From positions 146,319-191,244 of the forward strand of contig NZ_NKHP01000003.1 in the NCBI RefSeq assembly GCF_014467235.1: a stretch of 44,926 bases of DNA. Direction: 5' to 3'. The translations under genes were made by a program, and so were the position numbers. Below the pieces are notes generated by a model. It saw nothing but the letters and a program-made list of their open reading frames with translations. It made no database searches and was not told where the DNA came from. This stretch comes from Xenorhabdus indica (GTDB lineage Bacteria > Pseudomonadota > Gammaproteobacteria > Enterobacterales > Enterobacteriaceae). Of the stretch, positions 9,184 through 18,959 are shown in pieces. How positions within the stretch are numbered: position 1 is the first letter of the stretch; each line of letters begins with the position of its first letter.

Positions 9184-10278
9184 TTATCCTGCCTGTTGCA
9201 TCATTATGTTACGTTTTGATAAGTGAGGTTTGATTTGCCGATGTAACTTTCTTAATAACTGTTCAGTCATTTGCCAACTGATACAAGCATCAGTTACTGA
9301 AACTCCATATCGCATTTCAGAACGAGGTAATTCTGAAGACTGATTCCCTTCATTAATATGGCTTTCCAACATAATACCAATAATGGATTGATTTCCGGCC
9401 ATAATCTGTTCAGCAACAGAATCCACTACGACGCTTTGGCGGCGAAAATCTTTATTAGAATTCCCATGACTACAATCAATCATCAATGATGGCACCAAAC
9501 CCGCCCCAATCATTTGATTTTCGCAGTCATACACATGTTCAGGGCTATAATTAGGTTCTACCCCACCACGCAAGATTACATGACCATTCGGATTCCCCTG
9601 AGTCTGTAGCAGACAAACTTGGCCTGACTGATTTATTCCCATAAAGCGATGTGGCATAGCAGCGGCTTTCATGGCATTAATGGCCGTATTTAAATTACCA
9701 TCAGTGCCATTTTTAAAACCTACTGATACAGATAACCCTGAGGCCATCTCACGATGAGTCTGGGATTCTGTTGTTCTTGCTCCGATTGCTGACCAACTGA
9801 AAAGATCGCCCAAATATTGAGGATTATTAGGATCAAGAGCTTCATTTGCCAATGGCAATCCCATTTCTACTAAGTTCAGTAATAAATGGCGGGCGATATG
9901 TAATCCGGCATCCATATCAAATGATCCATCCATATAAGGATCACTAATTAAACCTTTCCAACCAACTGTGGTGCGGGGTTTTTCAAAATAGACGCGCATA
10001 ACAATATACAGACAATCACTTAGTTCGGCAGAAAGTGATTTCAAGCGATGAGCATAATCAAGGGCAGCTTCTACATCATGAATGGAACACGGGCCGCATA
10101 CTACCAACAAACGAGGATCATTGTGATGGATGATATTAGCAATAGTATTACGTGCGTTTGTAATGGCATGCAGATCGCTGCTACTCAATGGATATTTTTG
10201 CTTCAGCTCTTCTGGTGTAATAAGAATCTGTTCATCAAGAATATGAATGTTATTAAGCGCATCTTTTTGCATGATCAT
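9184..10278 (-). CDS. aroF: 3-deoxy-7-phosphoheptulonate synthase (Tyr-sensitive type)
   Basis: This class I DAHP synthase condenses phosphoenolpyruvate and erythrose 4-phosphate, the first step of the aromatic pathway. Conserved segments include [26 protein letters not shown] and [12 protein letters not shown]. The MQKDALNN N-terminus and the partnership with tyrA identify the tyrosine-regulated isozyme AroF. The start could be 10278 (AGG 8 bases upstream) or 10272 (the E. coli-like MQKDALNN); I kept the one with the better ribosome site. Confidence 0.96.
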   Translation of the reverse strand: MIMQKDALNNIHILDEQILITPEELKQKYPLSSSDLHAITNARNTIANIIHHNDPRLLVVCGPCSIHDVEAALDYAHRLKSLSAELSDCLYIVMRVYFEKPRTTVGWKGLISDPYMDGSFDMDAGLHIARHLLLNLVEMGLPLANEALDPNNPQYLGDLFSWSAIGARTTESQTHREMASGLSVSVGFKNGTDGNLNTAINAMKAAAMPHRFMGINQSGQVCLLQTQGNPNGHVILRGGVEPNYSPEHVYDCENQMIGAGLVPSLMIDCSHGNSNKDFRRQSVVVDSVAEQIMAGNQSIIGIMLESHINEGNQSSELPRSEMRYGVSVTDACISWQMTEQLLRKLHRQIKPHLSKRNIMMQQAG

Positions 10279-10388
10279 TTTTCATACCTGTTTTGTTTGT
10301 CTGTTTAACGTTGTTTTTGATGTTTGGCAAATAACATACCATGCTTCGTAAAGAATACAATCCGATTGTTTATATTTTTTTACGAAAA

Positions 10389-10406
10389 CGTAAATAAATG
10401 TTTACA
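10389..10406. promoter_or_regulatory. TyrR box upstream of aroF
   Basis: CGTAAA-N6-TTTACA is a near-perfect match to the TyrR consensus TGTAAA-N6-TTTACA, about 110 bases upstream of aroF. A plausible minus-strand promoter (TTGTAT, 16 bases, TATGTT) lies between it and the gene. TyrR repression of aroF-tyrA is established in E. coli. Confidence 0.75.
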
Positions 10407-10777
10407 CGATATTGTTTCAGTAATTAAATTTAATAAATATATTAATAATTTCAATAAATTTTAATTTTCACAATAAATATATTAGATATCATTAATGTTA
10501 ACAACAAGATCATAAAATTTTACAATATCATTCACAATAGAAATATTTTATTTACTATTCATGATTTATTTATAATGAAGATAAATTACTTTAAAAATCA
10601 TGTGATAAAAATAAGATCTTAATCCCATTTTTATATTTGTATTTTCATAATATTAATATGTATTTTTTTGTGTTGGATTGAAACTATAAAACAACACTTA
10701 TAAAGAATAGCTGAATAACACTGCTTAAAGCGGCTGATTATCAGCTTTTATTTCTTACTCATTTATTAAGGACAGAT
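10407..10777. other. A/T-rich divergent intergenic region aroF-dcuB
   Basis: The dcuB side of the 499-base gap between aroF and dcuB is strongly A/T-rich. I found no good FNR box or clear promoter. A hairpin, AAGC-G-GCTGATTATCAGC-TT (about 10726-10748), is followed by TTTATTTCTT about 30 bases before the dcuB start and may be a leader terminator. GGA of TAAGGACAG is the dcuB ribosome site. Confidence 0.5.
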
Positions 10778-12121
10778 ATGATAACGCTGCAATTTGCCAT
10801 AATAATTATATGCTTATTGATAGGTACGCGTTATGCGGGCATGGGATTGGGGCTGATCAGTGGTATTGGACTTTTTATACTGACATTTATTTTTGGATTG
10901 GAACCAGGTAAGCCACCAGTTGATGTGATGCTCACTATTCTTGCAGTTATCGGTTGTGCATCCGTGTTGCAAACTGCCGGCGGGCTAAACGTCATGATGC
11001 AATGTGCTGAACGTCTTCTACGCCGCCATCCGCAACATATTACTATCCTGGCTCCATTGACGACATGGATGTTAACGTTCCTCTGTGGTACTGGTCATGT
11101 GGTCTATACCATGTTCCCAATCATCGGTGATATTGCCTTAAAAAAAGGGATCCGCCCTGAACGTCCAATGGCTGTTGCTTCTGTTGCCTCTCAGATGGCA
11201 ATCACAGCTTCTCCCGTTTCTGTTGCCGTTGTTTCTTTAGTGTCAATTATTGCTGCCAGTCATGGTATTGGGCGTACTTACGGAATCTTAGAAATTCTGG
11301 CAGTTTCAATTCCTGCATCACTGACAGGAGTAATACTTGCTGCATTATGGAGTTTGCGTCGTGGCAAAGATTTGGATAAGGATGAAGAATTCCAAGAAAA
11401 AATTAAAGATCCCAGACAACGTGAGTTTATCTATGGCAGTTCAGAAACCTTATTAGATCAAATATTTCCTAAACAAGCTTACAGAGCAACCTGGATCTTC
11501 TTCGCTGCAATTGCAGTAGTAGTATTGTTTGGTGCATTTACAGAATTACGCCCTTCTTTCGAAATCAAAGGAGAATTAAAACCGCTTTCCATGAATCTGG
11601 TTATCCAGATGATGATGTTAATTGCTGGCTCTATTATCTTAATGACATGTAAGGTCAAAACCAGTGAAATCGCCAATAGTGCCGTGTTTAAAGCAGGAAT
11701 GGTTGCGATCTTCTCGGTCTTTGGCGTAGCATGGATGAGTGATACGTTTTTCCACACCCATTTAGGCGCACTGAAGCTGGTATTAGACGATGTCGTACAA
11801 GCAAGCCCCTGGACTTATGCGTTAGTATTGTTCCTGGTATCAAAGTTGGTTAACAGCCAAGCCGCAGCTTTAACTGCAATCGCGCCAATGGGATTACAAC
11901 TTGGTGTTGATCCTAAACTTTTAATCGCATTCTTCCCGGCGGCCTACGGCTATTTTGTTTTACCCACCTACCCTAGTGATCTAGCATGTATTGGATTTGA
12001 CCGCTCCGGGACAACAAGGATCGGAAAATTTATCATCAACCATAGTTTCCTTGTTCCGGGCTTGATTGGTGTCTGCAGTGCTTGTGCTGTGGGGTATATT
12101 TTAGTGAGTACTTTTATGTAA
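10778..12121 (+). CDS. dcuB: Anaerobic C4-dicarboxylate transporter DcuB-like
   Basis: This is a Dcu-family inner-membrane carrier (447 residues, about 10-12 hydrophobic segments) that exchanges fumarate, malate or aspartate for succinate during fumarate respiration. Signature stretches GKPPVDVML, FLCGTGHVVYT, RGKDLDKDEEFQ, LVSKLVNSQAAAL and LPTYPSDLACI match DcuB better than DcuA (which lacks RGKDLDKDEEFQ). No fumarase gene is adjacent, unlike E. coli fumB-dcuB. E. coli does not have a dcu gene between aroF and rplS, so this is a lineage-specific position. Confidence 0.92.
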   Translation: MITLQFAIIIICLLIGTRYAGMGLGLISGIGLFILTFIFGLEPGKPPVDVMLTILAVIGCASVLQTAGGLNVMMQCAERLLRRHPQHITILAPLTTWMLTFLCGTGHVVYTMFPIIGDIALKKGIRPERPMAVASVASQMAITASPVSVAVVSLVSIIAASHGIGRTYGILEILAVSIPASLTGVILAALWSLRRGKDLDKDEEFQEKIKDPRQREFIYGSSETLLDQIFPKQAYRATWIFFAAIAVVVLFGAFTELRPSFEIKGELKPLSMNLVIQMMMLIAGSIILMTCKVKTSEIANSAVFKAGMVAIFSVFGVAWMSDTFFHTHLGALKLVLDDVVQASPWTYALVLFLVSKLVNSQAAALTAIAPMGLQLGVDPKLLIAFFPAAYGYFVLPTYPSDLACIGFDRSGTTRIGKFIINHSFLVPGLIGVCSACAVGYILVSTFM

Positions 12122-12212
12122 TCGGCTCTGTATGCTCATAACATAAAAAAGTTCACAAAAATATCTCGCTGATTGCGGATTATTTATTTTTCTGCAAAAA
12201 ACCGGATAAATA

Positions 12213-12239
12213 AAAAGGCCGGAAAAATTCCGGCCTTTA
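12213..12239 (-). terminator. Terminator of the rpsP-rimM-trmD-rplS operon
   Basis: AAAGGCCGG/CCGGCCTTT forms a 9-bp stem with loop AAAAATT. On the minus strand it is followed by TTTTTATTTAT, so it ends the rplS transcript. Confidence 0.88.
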
Positions 12240-12269
12240 ACGATAACTTTCGGATGTAGCAAAAGCGTA

Positions 12270-12638
<369 letters not shown>

Positions 12639-12688
12639 CTAGGTAAACTGATATATCAAAGACATTCCTTCATAAGGATATGTCTGGA

Positions 12689-13441
12689 TTAATTCGTTGC
12701 TTGATCCTGATATTCCCGTTGGAATTCAGCCAGCAACATCCTTTGCTCGTCAGTCAGAGCTAGGTTTTCTAGAAGTTCGGGCCTTCTTAACCAAGTGCGG
12801 CCAAGCGATTGTTTCATGCGCCAGCGATTAATTTCTGCATGGTTTCCTGATAGTAAAACAGGCGGAACTTCCATCCCATCCAACACTTCAGGGCGGGTAT
12901 AATGCGGACAATCCAACAGCCCATCAGCAAACGAGTCTTCCTCTGCCGATGCCTGACGACCCAATACTCCAGGAATAAACCGAGATATAGAATCAATCAT
13001 TGCCATAGCCGGGATTTCTCCCCCACTGAGAACGTAATCACCAATAGACCATTCTTCGTCAATTTCGGTTTGGATGACACGCTCATCAATACCTTCATAA
13101 CGACCACAAACCAGAATTAATTTCTTGTTTGCCGCCAGTTCACAAACTCCCTGTTGATCAAGTTTGCGCCCTTGAGGTGATAGATAAATCACCTTTGCAT
13201 CAATACCTGCCGCAGTTTTGGCTGCATGGATGGCTTCCCTTAATGGTTGCACCATCATCAGCATACCTGGACCACCGCCATAAGGGCGATCATCTACAGT
13301 ACGATGCCTGTCGTAGGTAAAATCCCTTGGACTCCAGCAATCGACACTAAGCAGGCCATTTTTCACTGCCCGACCAGTTACCCCGTAATCGGTTATTGCG
13401 CGGAACATTTCAGGAAACAGGCTAATCACCCCAATCCACAT
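12689..13441 (-). CDS. trmD: tRNA (guanine-N1-)-methyltransferase TrmD
   Basis: TrmD is the SPOUT-class enzyme that methylates G37 next to the anticodon using S-adenosylmethionine, preventing +1 frameshifting. The trefoil-knot motifs [13 protein letters not shown] and [11 protein letters not shown] are intact, as are [13 protein letters not shown] and [11 protein letters not shown] set the start at ATG 13441 (MWIG, as in E. coli). A GTG four codons upstream overlaps the AGGAG ribosome site and is unlikely. Confidence 0.97.
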   Translation of the reverse strand: MWIGVISLFPEMFRAITDYGVTGRAVKNGLLSVDCWSPRDFTYDRHRTVDDRPYGGGPGMLMMVQPLREAIHAAKTAAGIDAKVIYLSPQGRKLDQQGVCELAANKKLILVCGRYEGIDERVIQTEIDEEWSIGDYVLSGGEIPAMAMIDSISRFIPGVLGRQASAEEDSFADGLLDCPHYTRPEVLDGMEVPPVLLSGNHAEINRWRMKQSLGRTWLRRPELLENLALTDEQRMLLAEFQREYQDQATN

Positions 13442-13475
13442 ACAGCGTCCCACTCCTAAACCGTTTTACCGGAGA

Positions 13476-14024
13476 TTAAAAACCAGGATCCCAATCTACT
13501 TCAATAGTTTTAGTAGCTAGATCAACTTTCTTGATAACCTGCCCATCAAGAAACGGTACTAACCGCTCCTTGATACCGAATGCATCTTTCAGGTTTGCCT
13601 TTATTACCATGACATCGTTAGACCCTGTTTCCATCATATCTTGGACGGTTCCAAGGTTATAACCAGCCGTATTAATTACCTGACACCCCATAAGGTCTTT
13701 CCAATAATAATCACCGGCTTCTAGTTTTGGTAATTTAGATGAATCCACCACTAATTCGCAGTTAGTGAGTAAATTCGCAGCTTCCCGATCATCAACACCT
13801 TTGATTTTGATGATCATATCCTGATTGTGGTATTTCCACGTTTCCAGCTCAATGTGTTGCCATTGACCAGCTCTCTGGATAAACCACGGTTGATATTCAA
13901 AAATGTCTTCGGCTTGTTCGGTGGAAGAAAAAACTCTGAGCCAACCACGTATGCCATACGCTGACCCCAGTTTCCCCAACACGATTGGATCAACAGGGTG
14001 CTCCAGGCCAGATTGTTTGCTCAT
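13476..14024 (-). CDS. rimM: 16S rRNA processing protein RimM
   Basis: RimM is a 30S maturation factor that binds S19 and helps assemble the 30S head. The 182 residues have the N-terminal RimM domain ([19 protein letters not shown]) and the C-terminal PRC-barrel ([34 protein letters not shown]). The start MSKQ is the E. coli one. It lies 18 bases after rpsP. Confidence 0.97.
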   Translation of the reverse strand: MSKQSGLEHPVDPIVLGKLGSAYGIRGWLRVFSSTEQAEDIFEYQPWFIQRAGQWQHIELETWKYHNQDMIIKIKGVDDREAANLLTNCELVVDSSKLPKLEAGDYYWKDLMGCQVINTAGYNLGTVQDMMETGSNDVMVIKANLKDAFGIKERLVPFLDGQVIKKVDLATKTIEVDWDPGF

Positions 14025-14042
14025 TGTTACCACCGCGACAGA

Positions 14043-14291
14043 TTAAGCTGCTTTTTTAGCGTCTTTGATCAGTGCAGCAACACGATCAGACACAGATGCA
14101 CCCAGACCAACCCAGTGTTCGATACGGTCCAGATCTAAACGCAAAGCTTCAGCTTTCCCTGATGCGATAGGGTTGAAGAAACCAACGCGCTCAATAAAGC
14201 GACCATCACGCGCATTGCGGCTGTCAGTCACTACTACTTGATAAAACGGACGCTTTTTTGCGCCGCCACGAGCTAAACGAATTGTTACCAT
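14043..14291 (-). CDS. rpsP: 30S ribosomal protein S16
   Basis: The protein is 82 residues, as in E. coli, beginning [21 protein letters not shown] and containing [14 protein letters not shown]. The ATG is preceded by GAGG at a 5-base spacing. The reading frame is open further upstream, but that part is the mRNA leader. First gene of rpsP-rimM-trmD-rplS. Confidence 0.98.
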   Translation of the reverse strand: MVTIRLARGGAKKRPFYQVVVTDSRNARDGRFIERVGFFNPIASGKAEALRLDLDRIEHWVGLGASVSDRVAALIKDAKKAA

Positions 14292-14307
14292 AACATCCTC
14301 ATTAGTT

Positions 14308-14345
14308 AGCAAAACAACCAGACTCCATCGAGGAATGGAGTCCGG
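14308..14345 (-). promoter_or_regulatory. Attenuator-like hairpin in the rpsP leader
   Basis: On the minus strand, CCGGACTCCA (14336-14345) and TGGAGTCTGG (14318-14327) form a 10-bp stem with one G-U pair and an 8-base loop. The stem is followed by TTGTTTTG, then GAGG and the rpsP start. It looks like a leader terminator that could be used to autoregulate the S16 operon; the regulatory role is inference. Confidence 0.55.
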
Positions 14346-14367
14346 CTGTCCATTAAAAAGCCCGAAA

Positions 14368-14395
14368 ATTTTACTCACTTTGGCGCAAAAAGCAA
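14368..14395 (-). promoter_or_regulatory. Promoter of the rpsP operon
   Basis: The minus strand has TTGCTT (14390-14395), a 16-base spacer and TAAAAT (14368-14373), in the gap between ffh and rpsP and just upstream of the leader hairpin. Confidence 0.5.
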
Positions 14396-14428
14396 TCCAA
14401 AGAGCATTTTCTTTCGAAATTTTGTTGA

Positions 14429-15790
14429 TTATCGCCCCATAAGCCCAGGTGGCAACATACCTTTCATGCCACGCATCATTTTCGCCAGGCCACCATTCTT
14501 CATCTTTTTCATCATGCGCTGCATTTCATCAAACTGTTTCAGTAAGCGGTTGACATCCTGCACCTGTGTACCTGACCCCATTGCGATACGACGTTTGCGT
14601 GAACCTTTGATAATTTCTGGTTTCTCACGCTCTTTGCGGGTCATTGAGTTAATGATGGCTTCCATTTTAACCAGAATTTTGTCATCCATTTGGGATTTAA
14701 CAGCATCAGGGATCTGGGACATACCTGGCATTTTGCTCAACATGCTTGTCATGCCCCCCATATTGCGCATTTGTTTAAGCTGTTCGAGAAAATCATTTAA
14801 ATCAAAACCATCCCCTTTCTTCAGTTTTGATGCCAGCTTTTCCGCTTGAGTGCGGTCAACCTTACTTTCAATCTCTTCAATCAGTGAAAGCATATCCCCC
14901 ATTCCCAGGATCCTGGATGCGATACGATCAGGATGGAAAGGCTCCAAGGCATCAGTTTTTTCACCGACACCAAGGAATTTAATTGGCTTGCCTGTGATAT
15001 GTCGAATAGAAAGAGCGGCACCACCACGAGCATCACCATCTACTTTGGTCAGAACAACCCCTGTTAGTGGCAGTGCTTCATTAAATGCTTTTGCTGTATT
15101 CGCAGCATCCTGCCCCGTCATTGCATCGACAACAAACAATGTTTCGATAGGATTAACCGCAGCGTGAACTTCTTTAATTTCATCCATCATGGCTTCATCG
15201 ACATGCAGACGTCCTGCGGTATCGATCAAAAGCACATCGTAGAATCTCAACTTAGCGTGTTGGATTGCTTTGTTGACAATATCAACTGGTTTTTCTTGCG
15301 GATCTGATGGGAAAAAATCAATTCCAACAGTTTCAGATAATGTTTCAAGCTGTTTGATCGCTGCCGGACGGTATACGTCAGCAGAAACCACCAAGACTTT
15401 TTTCTTATTTTTTTCTTTTAGCAGCTTACCCAATTTTGCAACACTGGTTGTTTTACCAGCACCTTGCAAACCTGCCATAAGAACCACAGCGGGAGGTTGT
15501 ACAGCAAGATTTAGCTCGCTGTTTACCTCTCCCATCGCCTTCACTAGTTCATTTTGAACAATTTTGACGAATTCTTGTCCAGGAGTTAGACTTTTATTAA
15601 CTTCGTGCCCTACCGCGCTTTCTTTGACTCTTGAAATAAAATCACGCACTACAGGCAATGCAACATCTGCTTCAAGTAAAGCCATGCGAACTTCACGCAG
15701 CGTATCTTTAATATTATCTTCAGTCAGCCGTCCACGACCGCTGATATTGCGCAATGTGCGCGATAGTCTGTCAGTTAAATTATCAAACAT
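14429..15790 (-). CDS. ffh: Signal recognition particle GTPase Ffh
   Basis: Ffh pairs with 4.5S RNA to bind signal sequences of nascent membrane proteins and deliver them to FtsY. The 453 residues, as in E. coli, comprise the N domain (1-95), the G domain with [10 protein letters not shown] near 105, DTAGRLHVD and [13 protein letters not shown], and a methionine-rich M domain (about 300-453) with [17 protein letters not shown] and a Met-rich tail. It is divergent from ypjD. Confidence 0.98.
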   Translation of the reverse strand: MFDNLTDRLSRTLRNISGRGRLTEDNIKDTLREVRMALLEADVALPVVRDFISRVKESAVGHEVNKSLTPGQEFVKIVQNELVKAMGEVNSELNLAVQPPAVVLMAGLQGAGKTTSVAKLGKLLKEKNKKKVLVVSADVYRPAAIKQLETLSETVGIDFFPSDPQEKPVDIVNKAIQHAKLRFYDVLLIDTAGRLHVDEAMMDEIKEVHAAVNPIETLFVVDAMTGQDAANTAKAFNEALPLTGVVLTKVDGDARGGAALSIRHITGKPIKFLGVGEKTDALEPFHPDRIASRILGMGDMLSLIEEIESKVDRTQAEKLASKLKKGDGFDLNDFLEQLKQMRNMGGMTSMLSKMPGMSQIPDAVKSQMDDKILVKMEAIINSMTRKEREKPEIIKGSRKRRIAMGSGTQVQDVNRLLKQFDEMQRMMKKMKNGGLAKMMRGMKGMLPPGLMGR

Positions 15791-16005
15791 TGTCTCAGCT
15801 CAGATATCTACAAGTGGGTCTACCTGTAAGGCAAATTTAGCGGATTATAACACGATGATGATGTAATCTCTGCAAAGAGATTCCCAAGTATAGCTAACAA
15901 TGGTTGGAGGCTATCTCTGCTGACGGTATACTTGAATTTTGAGTTAACTTTAGCACTATTAACTCTAACACTTTTTCTAACACTATTGCGAAAACGAAAA
16001 ACTTT

Positions 16006-16797
16006 ATGCAGGTATTTTCAATCATTGCCTTACTTGCTTATCTCATTAGCCTGATGCTTATCGTACCGGGCTTATTACGGCAACAAAACAGCTATCAAAA
16101 ACTGGCTCTATTTTTCGCAACTGTTGCACTGATCAACCATGCGATAGCCTTAAAGTATCAGGTTTTTCATGTCAGCAGTGGCCAAAACCTAACTCTATTG
16201 AATTTAGGCTCTATTGTCAGTTTACTCGTCTGCATTATTATGACTATTGTTGCCTTTCGTGGCCGTGCATGGTTTTTACTGCCCATTATTTACAGTTTTG
16301 CCATGATAAATTTGATTCTGGCCAGTATGGTGCCTGGAGAATTCATTACACATCTTGAGAAGAGTATCGGGCTATTTATACATATTGGGTTAGCATTACT
16401 TGGGTATGCCACTCTACTTATTGCCGCACTTTATGCATTACAGGTTGGTTGGCTGGATTATCGACTGAAAAAGAAAAAACTGACTTTTTCTTCTGGCATG
16501 CCTCCATTAATGGCCATTGAACGCAAAATGTTTCGCATTACCCAAATTGGCGTAATCTTACTAACATTGACGTTATGTACAGGCATCATGTATATGGATG
16601 ATATTTTCAATAAAGAAAATATGCATAAATCGGTTTTGTCTATCATTGCATGGTTTATCTACGTCATCCTGCTCTGGGGACACTATCATGAAGGATGGCG
16701 CGGCAAACGTGTCATTTGGTTCAATCTGATTGGTGCATTTATCCTGACGCTTGCTTTTTTCGGCAATCGGTTATTACAGGAATTCTTGATTTATTAA
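16006..16797 (+). CDS. ypjD: Inner-membrane protein YpjD (CcmC/CcsA-like)
   Basis: This 263-residue multi-spanning protein (about eight hydrophobic segments) belongs to the cytochrome c assembly (CcmC/ResC) superfamily. The E. coli homologue YpjD has also been called CorE, and with CorB-type proteins this pair has been linked to magnesium/cobalt handling. Its biochemical function is not settled. It is divergent from ffh and 54 bases upstream of corB; the order ffh/ypjD-yfjD is conserved with E. coli. Confidence 0.88.
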   Translation: MQVFSIIALLAYLISLMLIVPGLLRQQNSYQKLALFFATVALINHAIALKYQVFHVSSGQNLTLLNLGSIVSLLVCIIMTIVAFRGRAWFLLPIIYSFAMINLILASMVPGEFITHLEKSIGLFIHIGLALLGYATLLIAALYALQVGWLDYRLKKKKLTFSSGMPPLMAIERKMFRITQIGVILLTLTLCTGIMYMDDIFNKENMHKSVLSIIAWFIYVILLWGHYHEGWRGKRVIWFNLIGAFILTLAFFGNRLLQEFLIY

Positions 16798-16851
16798 GCA
16801 GTAAACAATCACTGTAGCCAGTTTATATAAACATTAGGAAGGAATTCTGCT

Positions 16852-18150
16852 TTGGAGCATGTCTCAACAGGCACATTAATTATTATTCTTGTCATCATGG
16901 TTATCATTTCTGCCTACTTTTCTGCCTCAGAAACTGGCATGATGACAATAAACCGTTATCGCTTACGTCATTTGGCAAAACAAGGTAGCAATTCCGCGCG
17001 GAGAGTCGAATCACTACTCAGCCATCCTGACAGGCTAATCAGCCTGATTCTGATCGGTAATAACCTTGTCAATATCTTGGCATCTTCATTGGCTACCATT
17101 GTTGGCATGCGCCTTTATGGTGACGCAGGGGTTGCGATTGCAACCGGTATACTGACCTTCGTGATTCTGGTTTTTGCTGAAGTTATGCCCAAGACTATCG
17201 CAGCGCTCTACCCGGAAAAAATTGCATTCCCAAGCAGCTTTCTGCTGCGACCTTTACAAAAGATCATGCTGCCTCTCGTTTGGGCATTTAACAAGATTAC
17301 TTTGCTGTTTATGCGTTGTCTGGGGATCAAAGTTTCCGACATTCGCAATGATGCGGTTAGCAAAGATGAGCTTCGGACGATTGTGAATGAATCAAACACC
17401 CATCTCTCGCGCCGCAATCAGGATATGCTTATCTCAATACTGGATCTTGAAAAAGTCACCGTTGGCGACATCATGGTGCCCCGTAATGAGATTGTTGGAA
17501 TTGATATTAACGGTGACTGGAAATCTGTTATACGGCAATTGACTCATTCACCACACGGCAGAATAGTGTTGTACCGGAATTCTCTGGATGATGCTATTGG
17601 TATGCTACGAGTACGTGAAGCCTATCGTCTGATGATGGAGAAAAAGGAATTCACGAAAAAGAACTTGATCAAAGCAGCAGATAAAATTTACTTCATTCCC
17701 GTTAGTACTCCATTGAATACCCAGTTAGTTAACTTCCAACGTAATAAAGAAAAAGCAGGCTTAATCGTTGATGAGTATGGCGATATCCAAGGATTAGTCA
17801 CTGTAGAAGATATTTTGGAAGAAATTGTCGGAGAATTTACCACTTCTATGTCTCCTACTCTGGCAGAAGAAGTCTTACCACAAAGTGATGGCACTGTTTT
17901 AGTTGATGGCACCGCCAATATCCGTGAGTTAAACAAAGCATTTGGCTGGACATTACCCGCTGACGGGCCAAGAACAGTGAATGGTATGATCCTGGAAGAG
18001 TTGGGCGAGATCCCCGAATTGAATGTTCAGGTACAAATTAATGAGTACGATTTTGAAATTCTTTCTGTGAATGACAATGTTATTAAAAAGGTACGTGTAA
18101 TTCCGATGAAACAGGAAAAAGAGAAAGTATTAAAATCCAGTAAAGAATAA
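16852..18150 (+). CDS. corB: CNNM/CorB family transporter-associated protein (YfjD)
   Basis: The 432 residues have an N-terminal DUF21/CNNM membrane domain (about 1-190; SASETGMMT, LIGNNLVNILAS), a CBS-domain pair (about 205-330; DIMVPRNEI, VDEYGDIQGLVTVEDILEEIVGE) and a C-terminal CorC_HlyC domain. CorB homologues bind Mg-ATP and are implicated in Mg2+/Co2+ transport or its regulation. The start is TTG at 16852, giving MEHVSTGTL like E. coli, with AGGAAGGA 8 bases upstream. No other start fits the conserved N-terminus. Confidence 0.93.
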   Translation: MEHVSTGTLIIILVIMVIISAYFSASETGMMTINRYRLRHLAKQGSNSARRVESLLSHPDRLISLILIGNNLVNILASSLATIVGMRLYGDAGVAIATGILTFVILVFAEVMPKTIAALYPEKIAFPSSFLLRPLQKIMLPLVWAFNKITLLFMRCLGIKVSDIRNDAVSKDELRTIVNESNTHLSRRNQDMLISILDLEKVTVGDIMVPRNEIVGIDINGDWKSVIRQLTHSPHGRIVLYRNSLDDAIGMLRVREAYRLMMEKKEFTKKNLIKAADKIYFIPVSTPLNTQLVNFQRNKEKAGLIVDEYGDIQGLVTVEDILEEIVGEFTTSMSPTLAEEVLPQSDGTVLVDGTANIRELNKAFGWTLPADGPRTVNGMILEELGEIPELNVQVQINEYDFEILSVNDNVIKKVRVIPMKQEKEKVLKSSKE

Positions 18151-18165
18151 CTCAAAGTTGCAAAT

Positions 18166-18195
18166 CTGGCCGTAAAACAAAATTTTTACGGCCAG
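18166..18195. terminator. Hairpin between convergent corB and luxS
   Basis: CTGGCCGTAAAA and TTTTACGGCCAG form a perfect 12-bp stem with a 6-base loop. No strong T-run follows on either strand, but the A/T pairs at the loop side and the location favour a bidirectional transcript end. Confidence 0.65.
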
Positions 18196-18272
18196 TATCG
18201 TATGCAATATCAGTTATAATTCCTTGAAAAAATGCTTTTCAAAAAACATTACAACAAATTAGCACCGTTCTA

Positions 18273-18788
18273 CTACACTTGTAATTCAACCAGTTTTTCT
18301 TCCGGCAAAGCCAGTTCATCATTTTGGTTAATACGAACATCTGCATCAAGAATGTGGCGAGCGATATCCTGTGCTTCTTGCAGAGAGTGCATCTGATACG
18401 TACCACATTGATAAATATTCAACTCAGGGATTTGCTTCTGATCCTGAACTTTCAATACATCAGCCATAGCGGCTTTCCAAGCTTCCGCTACTCTAAGTTC
18501 AACTGGTGCACCAATCAAGCTCATGTAAAAACCAGTACGGCATCCCATTGGAGAAATGTCGATAATTTCAACACCATCACCATTCAGATGGTTACGCATA
18601 AAACCGGCAAACAAATGTTCAAGTGTATGAATTCCCCTTTCCGGCATGACCTCTTTGTTAGGAATGCAAAAGCGTAAGTCAAATACCGTGATAGTATCAC
18701 CATGGGGTGTTTTCATCGTCTTAGCAACTCTAACGGCTGGCGCAGACATCCGGGTATGGTCAACTGTAAAACTGTCCAATAAAGGCAT
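18273..18788 (-). CDS. luxS: S-ribosylhomocysteine lyase LuxS
   Basis: LuxS cleaves S-ribosylhomocysteine to homocysteine and DPD, the precursor of autoinducer-2, in the activated methyl cycle. The 171 residues, as in E. coli, contain the metal-binding HTLEH (His54, Glu57, His58), Cys128 in QCGTYQ and the catalytic Cys83 in MGCRTG. A strong GGAGG lies 7 bases before the ATG. It follows gshA on the same strand, with micA on the opposite strand between them. Confidence 0.98.
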   Translation of the reverse strand: MPLLDSFTVDHTRMSAPAVRVAKTMKTPHGDTITVFDLRFCIPNKEVMPERGIHTLEHLFAGFMRNHLNGDGVEIIDISPMGCRTGFYMSLIGAPVELRVAEAWKAAMADVLKVQDQKQIPELNIYQCGTYQMHSLQEAQDIARHILDADVRINQNDELALPEEKLVELQV

Positions 18789-18840
18789 GATCCTACCTCC
18801 TCAGGCATCAGATTTTTTGCAAAAATTTTTTCAAATAGAT

Positions 18841-18868
18841 GAAACCTTTTTATTTACGGCTGGTCTTA
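18841..18868 (+). promoter_or_regulatory. Sigma-E-like promoter of micA
   Basis: GAAACCT (18841-18847), 16 bases, then TCTTA (18864-18868) resembles the sigma-E consensus GGAACTT-N16-TCAAA. The presumed first base of MicA follows 7 bases later. Sigma-E control of micA is established in E. coli and Salmonella. Confidence 0.7.
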
Positions 18869-18874
18869 AGATAT

Positions 18875-18955
18875 GAAGACGCGCAAAATTGTTATCATCC
18901 TTATTTTTCTAAGAGACTTTATTTAGTTTCGGCCACCAAATGGTGGCCATTTTTC
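18875..18955 (+). ncRNA. micA: MicA small RNA
   Basis: MicA is the Hfq-dependent sRNA that represses ompA and other envelope mRNAs under envelope stress. The 5' end GAAGACGCGCAAAATTGTTATCATCC closely follows the E. coli MicA 5' seed region (GAAAGACGCGCATTTGTTATCATC). The 3' end is a perfect terminator, GGCCACC-AAAT-GGTGGCC followed by ATTTTTCTTTT. The middle (TTATTTTTCTAAGAGAC) has diverged. The location between luxS and gshA on the opposite strand is exactly that of micA in E. coli. Ends are estimated from homology and the terminator. Confidence 0.92.
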
Positions 18956-18959
18956 TTTT

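Noticed and set aside
10407..10777. FNR or CRP box for dcuB
   Set aside because: No convincing TTGAT-N4-ATCAA or TGTGA-N6-TCACA match was found by eye.
14466..15866. Chain of plus-strand frames opposite ffh
   Set aside because: Mirror frames of a conserved gene with no homology of their own.
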